Positions 43,780 through 54,681 of a stretch of 64,000 nucleotides of DNA are shown piece by piece (the first letter of the stretch is position 1; each line of letters begins with the position of its first letter). The stretch covers positions 1,116,001 to 1,180,000 of the forward strand of contig CP053171.1 of the NCBI GenBank assembly GCA_014607495.2, written 5' to 3'. The DNA is from Carposina sasakii. Lineage: Eukaryota; Arthropoda; Insecta; Lepidoptera; Carposinidae. Made by a program: the position numbers and the translations under genes. The notes under the pieces were generated by a model. That model was given only the letters and a program-made list of their open reading frames with translations, was not told the origin of the DNA and made no database searches.

Positions 43780-43990
43780 ATACACATATACATACATGTG
43801 TGTTTCCGAAATGGGAAAGCTAGAACTACAGGATCACAAAGGCTCTTACAGTCATACTTATCTTAGCGGGATCAGATGCTAAAGATCCGTGATAAGTTGC
43901 TCATCGCCTGAAAGAACGCCCCTAAATTCCTAAGTCGAAATGTACGAAAGAAGTCTGATGTAGATATTCTAGTGAAGTCCCGTAAAAGCA
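43780..43990 (+). mobile_element. Repeat R-D
   Basis: GTGTGTTTCCGAAATGGGAA to ATATTCTAGTGAAGTCCCG. It follows the LINE tail directly. Confidence 0.7.
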
Positions 43991-44319
43991 CAGAAATAGG
44001 GAAAAGTGCAGATAAAATTGTTTTTTTGTAAGTACAATATAATGATCGTAAAAGCTGTTACCATATAAAAGAACATTAAATTTTGGCCTAGATAATTAAT
44101 GCATTTAACTTTTCTCACGCGCGCGTTAATTACGGTATTCCTAATTTTATTACTATACTAAAACAGTAGTCAAGTAGTCAAATAAAACCAGTATAAACGC
44201 AGTTATCGAGTTATTGACGACCATAGACTTCAATGAATTTACTGGTTTGTTTGGCTCAATAGTTTAGTAGAGGTAAGACCAGAGGTTAGTTGACGTCAGA
44301 AAAAAACCTTAACCTTATT

Positions 44320-44490
44320 TTTACCCGACTACTCCAGATGGAGAGTTATGTTTTTCTAGTGTATGTATGTATGTATGATTCTTTGGCACGCTCTAGTAGA
44401 GCCTAAACGGCTTGTCGCATGTGAGCTAAAGAGGTCGCCTTAGTCCTGAGAGTGACACTAGGTCAAAAATTTTACAGTCAACAATGCAAT
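44320..44490 (+). repeat. Dispersed repeat R-H, uninterrupted
   Basis: TTTTTACCCGACTACTCCAG, (GTAT)n, GGCACGCTCTAGTAGAGCC and AGGTCAAAAATTTTACAG. This shows the pre-insertion state of 13205-13660. Confidence 0.65.
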
Positions 44491-45329
44491 ACGTACGCTA
44501 ATAAAGTTTAGGAGCAGGAAATATATCAAATTTTTTATACACCTCATGTTTACTATGGGTACACTAAATCAGCCTATGGTTACCTAAAGCTCAACTATCT
44601 CTTTTATAATGCGATGCTGTATTGAATACAGTGTATTCACGACTACGTCACACGTTCTACATCCGTGGTCATGACCTATATACGACTGCTGTGCATTCAT
44701 CCAATGCATCAATTGTCGACTCTTATTGTGTTGGAGATTTGATGGTGATAATAAAGGATCGTTAAATGCGGGTAAACGCACATAGTGAGGTTTTTGTTGT
44801 AATTACTGTTGAATATGTTGCTTCTGTAGATCCATCCGAAAAAAAAAACAAAAAAAAATATATTTTCGAACTATTCCAAAATTCTTATAGTGCTTTAAAA
44901 ACTGAAATAAAACGTTGTCAAAATACCCTTTTCAGATATACAAATGCTATTTGTTACTGAGTGGCTGATTGACTTACAACGCAAAGTATGAGAACTTAAT
45001 TTAGGCGTATGCGTTTATTGGTAAGTGTAATATTGGTAAAGGATTTCTTAAAACGGGAACAAGAAAAACAGGACAAAGTCTTAGACGACCGCTAGAATTC
45101 AATATAAAACTAATATGACTGTTTCATCGCAAAATTCCATAGCTCGTTCAATACCCTGCAACGTATCGTAGATATGTTAGAAATTTTATTGTTTTGTTCA
45201 TCACTCAAATATTGAATTCAAATTATAGATTTGTTTATTTCTTTCGTCAGTATAACACCTGGGACTGACTAGGTATTTATAAATAGGTCGAACTGGATAG
45301 GAAATATTGAAAATCATCCTAAAATATAT
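44491..45329. other. No gene recognised
   Basis: AT-rich; short frames at 44584-44960 have no motifs. Confidence 0.4.
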
Positions 45330-45452
45330 CAGTGGGGTAAGCAAGAATCTTTTACGCGGAGTAACGCTAGCATCTCGCTAGCAAAATCTATGTGATTTGA
45401 CAGTTTGACGATAGCATTACGGACTATCGAGAGGTTCGTGCTTACCCCTCAG
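45330..45452. mobile_element. MITE-D hairpin, copy 2
   Basis: CAGTGGGGTAAGCAAGAATC to GTTCGTGCTTACCCCTCAG; more diverged than copy 1. Confidence 0.8.
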
Positions 45453-45839
45453 ATCTATACCTATAATATATTATATAGTTTATGCAGATACTTTAAGGTA
45501 TAACGTTATAGTTACTATATCTGTCTATTTGTAACCTTTTTATGACAAAAGAGCTAGATAGATTTCGATCAGATTTAATGCGGGTATAGCAGTTAATCCG
45601 TGGAAAGCTTTTTATTTCATTCAAGGTAATGCATCTCCAAAAAATATTTATATATACCTTTACCTTTTTACCTTATTTTATTGTATTGGGTAGTTTAATC
45701 ATAAGTAATTGCTAAAAACTGTTCATTGACCTTCAACCCATATTGTTTTCCAAGGTTGCGAATAGATGGCAGTGATGGAACATAAACGATACGAATCTAA
45801 ATCATCAGATACATAATAATGACTACTATGACTTTCCCG
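45453..45839. other. No gene recognised
   Basis: Nothing seen. Confidence 0.35.
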
Positions 45840-46080
45840 TACATAGGTACATAAATAGGTACGGCCCCTGTACGGTACGAAAATGAGGTAACGAGAACCG
45901 CAAGATTGCGAATGAGATCCTAAAGAGCCACGTTTAGCGTAGCGGGTCAGATATTAAAGATCAGTGATAAGTTGATAGCTCAAGCAAGAGAACGGCCCTA
46001 AACTCCTCAGTCGACTCTAACGACATTCACTGCACAGATGCAGTTGATGTATTCTAGTGATGCCCCGCATCAGCACATAC
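45840..46080 (+). mobile_element. Repeat R-D
   Basis: GAGAACCGCAAGATTGCGAA, CACGTTTAGCGTAGCGGG, TATTCTAGTGATGCCCCGCA. Confidence 0.7.
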
Positions 46081-46691
46081 GGTTATACTTTACGGTACCT
46101 GCGTGTGTCTACAATAAACTTTAAGTACTCTTCTACTCTACATTTGTGTTGAAAAAGCGCGGCTTGGCTTTAAGAGCGAAATCTCACTTTCAAGATAGAA
46201 ATAATTCTGCTGCAATACCTAATTTTTCCCATTTACCCTTTAAAACTAAATAAAAGCTAAAAACATCTGTAGCAGGTTCTAGAAATCTATTTCCAAGATG
46301 GCCGCCAACAATGTACGTAACCGTCTATGTAAACTGTCGTAACTCTAAAATGTCAATTGTAGGTGCATTTTGCTCTAATACCGGGTAGCTAGTGACAATC
46401 GCGCATTGTTCGACGGAAACGCTGATTGGTGCTCAGCTGGACTTCGCAAATACGGGATTGGGGGTATGGTCTAAGTTTGGAGAGACTGTTTAATATGTTA
46501 AAGCTACATTTTTTACTTGATAAAACAAATATCAAGAAAGCTTGTTTTACTGTAAATGTTCTTAGGTTCTAAGGCCCTATTAGGCTACGATCACGTTGTA
46601 AAGAAGTGAGTCAACTACAGCTTTTTGGGTACAAATACAATAATTTAGCTACCGGTAACAAATTCAATAGAAAGTTCCATTCTAAATTATA
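46081..46691. other. No gene recognised
   Basis: Includes CAAGATGGCCGCCAACAATG at 46297-46316. This resembles the ATGGCGGC core of the satellite but is an isolated site. Confidence 0.35.
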
Positions 46692-47069
46692 CTATGATTT
46701 TTGGTCGTCAACGTTCCTGAAAACAACGGAATCTCCTCATCATTACGATCATTTTTCTCCATGGAAGCATACCTGGGAAATGTCTGGTTTTCAAAATATT
46801 AGGGTCCAAAGTTGAGTAAATAGACTGCGTTTTTCTGCATAAATGCACATTGACGCGTGTAGCAAGATTTTTTCGCGACAAATTATTAATATCTGTCTAT
46901 GAAAAACTAGCATAAATACTGGACACTATAAATTTCACCGGATCAAGAAATAAAAAAAAATCTAAAAAATTTACATCGTTTCTCAGCATTTTTTTTGACA
47001 CAAACTTACTTTATTTAATGTATAGAGTACGTACCCTTCGTTAAGGATGGCAACGAAAAAACATCCTGT
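46692..47069 (+). mobile_element. MITE-A, nearly complete
   Basis: Lacks the outer roughly 7 bases of the left end; right end AAAAAACATCCTGT is intact. Confidence 0.8.
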
Positions 47070-47538
47070 ATAGGTGGCAAGCCGTTAGCGAGAGCTACTC
47101 TGGATTTTGTTTTTAATTTGTACGCCGTGGCATGCAGGCACTGTTGTGGGGATCAAATAACTGTAAACTACTCGTATAACATGAAATACCTAAATCCATG
47201 ACTACAAATATATAATTGAATTGAACTACTTTTATTATGTGCACCATAATCAGATTAGGTTACCATCGGATCCTTATGGTCTTAAACTCTCTACTCTTAT
47301 GACTTGAACCTTGTCCTAAATAAAGGACAGTCTGTGAGCTACCAATTCCCTTCAAATTAACGCTACAGTGGGTACACGCTACCGACGTTTGACTGCAAAG
47401 GTAACATCTTCATAAATAGAGCAAGAAGGGGCGTCAATGCATTTATTTGTGGATCACAGGCTTTTACATTTAAGGTCAATACGTAAAGTGGGCTCTCCGT
47501 ATCCCTCCCAGTGGGCATATAAAGTAATCGTACGTTAA
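47070..47538. other. No gene recognised
   Basis: Nothing seen. Confidence 0.35.
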
Positions 47539-47685
47539 GTTGATTTTCCAAACGTCAGATCCAAACGTCAAGCCTATCAGAAGAATAAAGTTGATGCTGT
47601 CTCTATCATGATCAAGTTTTAGAGAGAGACAACATCAACTTTATTCTTCTGATAGGCTAGGTATCTGACGTTTGGGAAAATCGGC
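47539..47685. mobile_element. Hairpin MITE
   Basis: Arms 47539-47604 and 47621-47685 are inverted (AAACGTCAGAT / ATCTGACGTTT; AGCCTATCAGAAGAATAAAG / its complement) around a 16-nt loop. A related arm is at 23210-23240. Confidence 0.85.
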
Positions 47686-48049
47686 CCATAGTTGATATAA
47701 AATTCAATTCCAAAGGACAATAAACCCCTCCATTTCATTAATCCAACGTTCAACAATATGTATATTTTTTTTATTTTATAAAAATTTTCGTATTAACAGT
47801 CGGCAATTCGAGTTGGTTAATTAATTCTTGCGATAAATCGGTGTCTGGCTGTGAATGAGCGAATACCCATTATTTTAAAATGATAAGGCCTTGTCAGTTT
47901 CCCTTTATACAGTTTTAATTCGGCTTTCATTTATGCTAGCTACTAACTACTATTAGAAAATAAGAAATATCGTGGGATAAAAGCTGCATACCTTTTTTCT
48001 ATGGACCTTATACTATTTTTATACTACCCGAAATAGGTATAAAAAGGAT
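47686..48049. other. No gene recognised
   Basis: Nothing seen. Confidence 0.35.
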
Positions 48050-48190
48050 ATCATCATCATTTCATCATTTACAGCCCTGAGAAGTCCACTGTTGAACATA
48101 GGCCTCCCCCAACAACCTCCACTCCGACCGGTCGGAAGCAGCCTGCATCCAACCGACGCCCGCAACCTTGGGCAGGTCGTCCATATATAG
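48050..48190 (-). pseudogene. LINE C-terminal fragment
   Basis: Minus strand encodes DLPKVAGVGWMQAASDRSEW and LLGEAYVQQWTSQG, the last residues of another LINE ORF. It ends in a (GAT)n-like tail. Related short piece at 52478. Confidence 0.75.
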
Positions 48191-48727
48191 GTATATACAA
48201 AATATATACAAAAAGGATATACAAAATATAATTCTTATTTTACACAAAAACTTGTGGCAAGTAAGAAATATCTTTGACAAGTAAAAAATTTGAAACGTAT
48301 TCGGTTTCTTATAACGAAAACAGAGTAAATTTAGTCTACTTACCTATAGTTAATTATTTATTCACTATTTATACCTCTCCCTCTCCCTCAACCTATTAAA
48401 AATCTTCATCCTAACAAACTAAGAAATGGCTTTGCTAAAATATTAAATGTCTTCATTAACATACAACATTCCTGCAAGGAAAAGCACAACGAAATCCTAT
48501 TATACCATAACAAAATGGCAGACAAAAGTAAGTGTCACTTAATTAATTCCGTAGATGACGTCTGTTCTTGATGGCTTGAGATTCTCCTTCTCCCTGGGTT
48601 ATTAGCGCCCTCTCGTTTTGGGCATAGAGAAACGGAGAGATAAATGAAATTTGGCACAGATATACTTTAGGGCCTGAGGACGGACATAGGCTACTTTTAC
48701 TCATACCCCAAATGTTCTTTTATTTTA

Positions 48728-48940
48728 CATACATATATACCTACATAAAAATCACGTCTCTTTCCCGGAAGGGTAGGCAGACATCACGGATTTGCTACGA
48801 TCCTGACACACCTCTTTCGCTTCATCTACTTTCATGATATTCTTTATGCACGTTCGTCGGTTTAGGGTACACTTGATCTGACCTTTCTCTAGAATTTCAC
48901 CAATTTGATCGGTGAAAGTCCGGCGAGGTCTTCCTTCTTC
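48728..48940 (-). pseudogene. RTE-like LINE C-terminal fragment
   Basis: Reverse of the family at 53680: GTCTGCCTACCCTTCCGGGA, GTGTCAGGATCGTAGCAAAT and CTTTCACCGATCAAATTGGT on the minus strand. Frame is broken. Confidence 0.7.
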
Positions 48941-49004
48941 TTCTTATATTTTAATTTAGTAATTTTAATAATCTCTTTACAAGTATAAAAAAATTGCATT
49001 CAGC

Positions 49005-49125
49005 CTGCTTATTACTTATTCTTATTCTTTATTGTACACAGAAAAAACACAAAATATAATTCTTTAAAAGATAATGTACAAAGGCGAGCTTATCTCTAAC
49101 AGAGATTTCTTCCAGCCAACCAACC
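49005..49125 (-). mobile_element. LINE 3' UTR fragment
   Basis: TATTCTTTATTGTACACAG to AGAGATTTCTTCCAGCCAAC, as in 22631-22745. Confidence 0.65.
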
Positions 49126-49129
49126 AAAA

Positions 49130-50857
49130 TGAAGTTAGCAAAGAAGAGGAAATCACAAGTCGTACACATTTCGTGTAAATTCGTGCTTATGAAATATAAC
49201 GTGTAAATTTTTTATGGTAGAGATACGTTATATTTCTAGCGCAATATTATCTTGTCCTAATGCTATCATCCTTTGCAATATGAACGTATTTTCTGTGAAC
49301 GTGTGTAGACGTATCGGTAAATATGGGGTTTCACTATTTGCTTATTGGTTCTTATTTTCTACGTGAATTGTTACCCAAACAAAAGTAGCTCCCCTATCTA
49401 AGTCGGTTTAGATGCCAAATTGTGTGGTTTTCGCTATTTTTCTCTTATAACTTTATTTTACAAAAGCGGTGAACAAATAACGATAGCTAACTTACTTTTT
49501 ATTAAAAGTACATTATATTTTCTAGACCGATTGTGGAATGAAAATAATATAGATTCTTTTGTGTATTTAAACCGATCATATTACACGTCATATAAACTAT
49601 ATCTTACATATAACGAATGCTGGCTTGTCATTAGATGTGGACCTACAAGCGAACTTAATATTATAGGAGGCTTGGCTTGGCTAGAAATGCGCCTCACGTT
49701 TCTACTAACGTCGTATCTCTATTTCTTTATTACAACAGAGAATACGTTAATAATACACATAGGTACACTAGTCTAGTAGGCAGACTGTGGAAATGAATAG
49801 CGCTTCTTCTTTTATTACTACTACTACTACTACACTTGCTACACCTACTTTTACTACACCTGTTTCATCTAAAACTACTACACCTGCTAACCTACATCCT
49901 ATTACTAATACATTTGCTACATTAAAATATTAGCTTACAACACAGCTGTGTTTTAAAGGGTCTTTCACTTGTTTAACTACTAAATATATAATATATGGAG
50001 AGAAAATTTTAAAAACAATAGACTATTAACATTCCAATAAGCAGAACCTTTTTTAAAAAAACACGGTTCATGTTTAAGGCGCATATCTTTTTTCGAGATA
50101 TTTTAAAATACTATTAAGTAACAAAGAAAGGGACTAAAAGCAGGGTTTTCCTATCAATGATTTTAAAATTAAATTAAAAAACATTGCTTAGCCTACTGCA
50201 TAAAGACCAAGGCATAATAAGTTCGTGCATATAGCATATTTAGGCTGACTGCAATCTCATAATAAATATAGGGTTTTATAGAAAGGGTATTTTTAAGGGC
50301 GAATAGGGTTAGAAAAATCTAGGTTCCGTCTAGCATTTAGATGATTGAAGTAGCTAAACATTATAAGAGACTAGTAGGCGCCCAGGATTTCGTCCACTGC
50401 AATCTTTAATATTCCTGTTTTTACCGTTTGGTGGATATTTTGGGAAATCCTTACTGTTTAGGGATTTAGGGGGATCGCGTCACGTCAAAAGGAAAATAGA
50501 AGTAATGTCAATGAGAGTTACCTGTGTGTTTTCTCTTCTTTCTTCTTCCGCGCGGAATTTATCGTAGGGTATAGGTTCACAGTTCACTATAGTCCACTTT
50601 TAGGGTAAGGCACTCTTATTGGGTAGGTCAGTTTGTCACACACGAAAATTCACTTGCCGACCCGCGAGGTCGGTACCGCGATGGTTGAGCAACAACTACT
50701 AGCGTGGCGGGGCTAAAGGACACGGGGCCCGTGTCCGGAGACAAAGAAAAGAGCAGGCACTTCAAATAGGGAGATACGGCTACCTCATTTTGGGAACGCA
50801 GTCATGTATACATATTATATGTTATGTAATGTGGTTACTTAATAATAAATAGATAAT
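49130..50857. other. No gene recognised
   Basis: Frame 49420-49776 (118 codons) has no recognisable domain. A CTACTA-rich degenerate minisatellite is at 49805-49925. A degraded Helitron/HLE 3' end (CTAGTAGGCGCCCAGGATTT) is at 50371-50410. Perfect palindrome GGACACGGGGCCCGTGTCC is at 50717-50735, in a GC-richer block (50640-50760). Confidence 0.45.
49805..49925. repeat. ACTACACCTG-type minisatellite
   Basis: (ACT)n at 49817-49833, then repeated CTACACCTRCTTTTACTACA-like words with heavy degeneration. Confidence 0.6.
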
Positions 50858-51010
50858 TATTACCTCTATAACTAGTGGTCTCACTTTACTTTCTGGTATG
50901 CTGGAAGAAATCTCTTGCAGAGATAAGCACGCCGTTGTATGCATTCCTTTTGTAAATTTCTTTGTATTTATTGTTATGTTTTGTGTACAATAAAGAATAA
51001 GAATAAGAAT
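50858..51010 (+). mobile_element. LINE 3' UTR fragment
   Basis: Ends TGTACAATAAAGAATAAGAA; same unit as 27790, here with its polyadenylation-like end. Confidence 0.7.
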
Positions 51011-51387
51011 CTCAAAAGAAAATGTTCCACAATATTCATACGCCTGCAGTTGGTGTTTACAAATATTTCAAGGAACTCGTTTCATGTAATGCACACTGTA
51101 ATAGTGCCGAGTCACGGCAGTCGCCGATTTATATAAATACCACAATTTTAGTTATGGATGGCTACAGTAATGTGGTTCCGTATATGTGTATTTGAACCAC
51201 TGTGTACTAATTTGATAATATCCAGAACCTGTATTGACTATATTTGCTATACTAGTAGAAGAGTACCATAGTTTTACAGTTTAAAACGTAACAAATAGGC
51301 ATAATTTTGATTTAGAAAACATACGTGATCGAACACAGACTAAAGTGACAGCGCATCAAGTTGGTACTTGGCTCAGGGCTTCTCAAA

Positions 51388-51460
51388 CATACATATAAAC
51401 ACGGCTGTCTTCCCAAATACGAGGTAGCCAGAATTGCAGAATCGTGAAGGGGATCCTCAA
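51388..51460 (+). mobile_element. Repeat R-D, 5' part
   Basis: ACACGGCTGTCTTCCCAAAT, GAGGTAGCCAGAATTGCAGA. Confidence 0.6.
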
Positions 51461-52477
51461 AATCTTCAATTATTATCTGTAAATTTTAGCCTAATAACCT
51501 AAACCAAAAACATGTTGTATATTTGTAACCAGTAAATACGTTGTTTAATGCCAATAGTAACTCTGTAATTCTGTTACCAAATTTAAGGATCTGCGGTTAC
51601 AGAGACAGTGGGATAGGAGGTATTAATTTAAGCCTTTGCCTTAAGATTTGGGTAAATTTACTGTTAGGTGTGTTCCCGCTTCGGCGATGATCGAATTTCT
51701 TGGTAGAGCAGCTTTTGTTGATGTTCTTATCTTAAGTTAATGTGGTGGGGTATATATGTGAAAATATGAGCTGTAGTAAGACATCGTCCTATGAATGGTT
51801 TGTAATAAATAAAATTATTATGTGAGTCTAGTCTAGTCTTGTCACTTTAGGAGCATTGATGTATGTTTGAAGTTTTAGACCACACCGGACTTTCTTCGAA
51901 AAAAAAGGACGAAATCTAGGGAAAAGTCTGGGTAAAAGTACTTTAAACCAACGAGCATGCATGAAGAAAATTATAAAAGTATTTGAAGCAAAAGTGAAAT
52001 TATTTCTGACGACCAAAGAAAAATTTTGCGAAAAATATGATGTATCTATGTAATGTAATGATCTAAATAACATCAGAACACCATGTTATGAGAAAATGAA
52101 AGAAACTCATTTACATGTTGCACATTTTTGTCATAAAAAAACTGAATATCAAAAGTCTCCTACACCTAAACAAAATGAGGAACCCAGCAAAGCGGGAACC
52201 GCCCACAATTGTTCAGAACTGATCAAAACACCTAGTTAATTATGCATAGCGTTGTTGTTCCTTGACAAAGTCTATCTGCGAAGGCTCCGGGGCGCAATCC
52301 CGATGGAAATCTACTTACTCCAAGAAAGAGGGCCTATTTGCATTCCTTGAGTAACACTTGGCGTTTCGTATTTGCGATTCTATGGGTACTAATTTTGCTT
52401 GACGCTTTTATACCTACCTGCAATTTTGTTCATGATATCGTATATCATATTTTGTTTTGATACAGGTACGTACTATG
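51461..52477. other. No gene recognised
   Basis: AT-rich; a 52190-52340 part is less so (GGCTCCGGGGCGCAATCCC) but without coding motifs. Confidence 0.4.
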
Positions 52478-52543
52478 TCATCATCATCGTCATTTACAGC
52501 CCTGAGAAGTCCACTGTTGGACATAGGCCTCCCCCAAATAGGT
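52478..52543 (-). mobile_element. LINE 3' end fragment
   Basis: TTTACAGCCCTGAGAAGTCC, ATAGGCCTCCCCC, as at 48050. Confidence 0.65.
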
Positions 52544-52666
52544 AGGTACTATGTAAAAGTGTTAAATTTTAATAAAATCTATTCAGTGGTTTTTGTGTGA
52601 ACTAGTAACTAATTGAACATAGAAATATCTTCATAATCTCATGAGATTAGATCATATACCTACTAT

Positions 52667-53054
52667 ACAGGATGTTTTTTCGTCGCCACCTTTAACAAAG
52701 TGTACGGTACTCTAAACATCAAATAAAGTAAGTTTATGCCGAAAAATGCTGGAAAACGATGTAAATTTTAATGTTTTTTTTAATTACTTGATCGGGCGAA
52801 ATTTATAGTGTCCAGTATTTATGCTAGATTTTTCATAGACAGATATTAATTACCTACATATTTCTCGTGAAAAAATCTTGCTACGCGCGTCTATGTGCAT
52901 TTATGCAGAAAAACGCAGTCTATTTACTCAACTTTGGACCCTAATATCTTGGGAACCAGACACTTCCCAGGTATGCTTCCATGGAGAAAAATTATCGTGA
53001 TGATGAGGAGATTCCGTAGTTTTCGGGAACGTTGACGACCAAAAAACACCTTGT
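52667..53054 (-). mobile_element. MITE-A, near full length
   Basis: ACAGGATGTTTTTTCGTCGC to GGTTGACG-type end ACCAAAAAACACCTTGT; reverse of the 1422 copy. Confidence 0.85.
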
Positions 53055-53364
53055 ATAGTAGGGTTTTTAAATTTGCCATCTTTTCTAATTTAATATGTAA
53101 TAGCAATGGTATATTGGAAAGCAGGTATAATCTAGTTATAATATACCTACTTAAGAGCATGTTATTATAAAAAATTTATGCATATTCAAATTTCCACAAC
53201 CTGTTATAGGTGAAGTGTTAAAAAAACGTGTTTATATTTTAATTTTAATAGATATGAATTCTATTAAAATATTTTTACAAGTCATCACAGTCTTCGGCAC
53301 GTTTACTGATTACCTTTTTAACGTTTTATTATTATGTAGTCGTGCCACCATAAATATTATTTAG

Positions 53365-53640
53365 TCTAAGGCCGCACTACGGCTAATCCGCCGCGGTTTT
53401 TAACCGCCTGACTTTGTGACTAAAGGAAACCAATGGAAGCGGCCGCACTGACGGTTTTTTCCTGCGACTGATTTAAAAAGCGCGTTTTGTTACACGACAA
53501 GCGGGTAAATACCGCGGCAGAATTTGCTGTCCATAGAACTTATATTCGCGGGTTTTACCGTAGTGTGTGCGTCTCGAGCGGTTATGCGGTTACGCGGTTA
53601 ACCGCTTGCGAGAAAAAACCATAGTGCGGCTTGGCCCTTA
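53365..53640. mobile_element. GC-rich MITE
   Basis: Ends TAAGGCCGCACTACGG and CCATAGTGCGGCTTGGCCCTTA are inverted. Inside are repeated GCGGTTTTTAACCGC-like words. Length about 275 bp. No clear target duplication. Confidence 0.75.
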
Positions 53641-53679
53641 CAACAAATAAAGTAGATGTCGCTGATACCTACATATTCC

Positions 53680-53910
53680 CGGCTGTGGATGGAAGGGTTG
53701 GAAGGGGAAGACCTCGCCGGACTTTCACCGGTCAATTGGTGAAATTCTAGAGAAAGGTCAGGTCAAGAGTACCCTAAAACGAACGTGCATGAAGAATATC
53801 ATGAAAGTAGATGAAGCGAAAGAGGTGTGTCAGGATCGTAGCAAATGGAGATCCGTGATCTCTGCCTACCCCTTCGGGAAAGATGCGAGATTTTTATGTA
53901 TGTATGTGTC
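53680..53910 (+). pseudogene. RTE-like LINE C-terminal fragment
   Basis: DGRVGRGRPRRTFTGQL is followed, after frame changes, by VDEAKEVCQDRSKWRSVISA and YPFGKDAR. These are the usual last residues of a lepidopteran LINE ORF, and a (TATG)n 3' end follows. Confidence 0.75.
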
Positions 53911-53914
53911 CCAC

Positions 53915-54055
53915 AATGGGGTAGCCAAAACTACAGTATCACGAACCAGCTCGTTGATAGCTGATCATCTGAGAGATAGCCCCTGAGTCGACTCTTACGA
54001 AATGCACGGTAGGAGATGCAGCTGATGTATTCTAGTGAAGCCCTGCATCAGCACC
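53915..54055 (+). mobile_element. Repeat R-D
   Basis: ATGGGGTAGCCAAAACTACA to TTCTAGTGAAGCCCTGCATC. Confidence 0.7.
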
Positions 54056-54470
54056 GGACTCTCATTTTACATATAAAGTTCTCTGAGTAAAGTTGGAAAT
54101 CGGAAAACAATGTATTGTTTTATATAAGTAGGTATTTTCTATATTTGTGTACGGTCTGTCGGCGTTATGGGGCTTTATGGTCACCAAAGTAAAACTAATA
54201 AATGGTTTTGATAGCTTAAAGATGAGATTTGTTTTGATTAGGATTTAAATATTGAAAATGAAATATAAAGTAGATACCTACCTCCCAAACAGCACCAATT
54301 AAATTATCCTAAAATAAAATATTATAAACACGACAAAACCTATGAATGAAATCTAATTACCAATCGTAAACTCACTACATTGTATAAAAAACACAGTACA
54401 CCGCCCTAGTTTGGTAATTGGCATCATCGAACTATGTAATCTCATGCTGATATTCTTATCCTGTTAAGTT
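54056..54470. other. No gene recognised
   Basis: AT-rich, nothing seen. Confidence 0.35.
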
Positions 54471-54473
54471 TTA

Positions 54474-54678
54474 GGCTAAGAAATCATAGAGAGGTTTTCA
54501 CCCGCGTCTGCCGCGGTCGTGGAACTGCGTTTTTTTTTAACTCATAAGACCGGTTATTTGCGCGGTTACGGAGCCGTCGCGGTTGCAATCATCGCCCGCA
54601 AACGTGACGGGCGAGAATCGCAAGACGGGCATTTGCAAGGCGGACAGTGTGGTGAAACCGCTCCGTGAGTTCTTAGCC
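54474..54678. mobile_element. PIF/Harbinger-like MITE
   Basis: GGCTAAGAAATCATAGAGAG and its partner ending GAGTTCTTAGCC form inverted repeats of about 28 bp. TTA lies on both sides (54471-54473, 54679-54681), which fits the 3-bp TWA target of PIF/Harbinger. Confidence 0.75.
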
Positions 54679-54681
54679 TTA

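Noticed and set aside
49420..49776. 118-codon frame with hydrophobic stretches
   Set aside because: No signal peptide or family resemblance that I can support; composition follows the AT-rich background.
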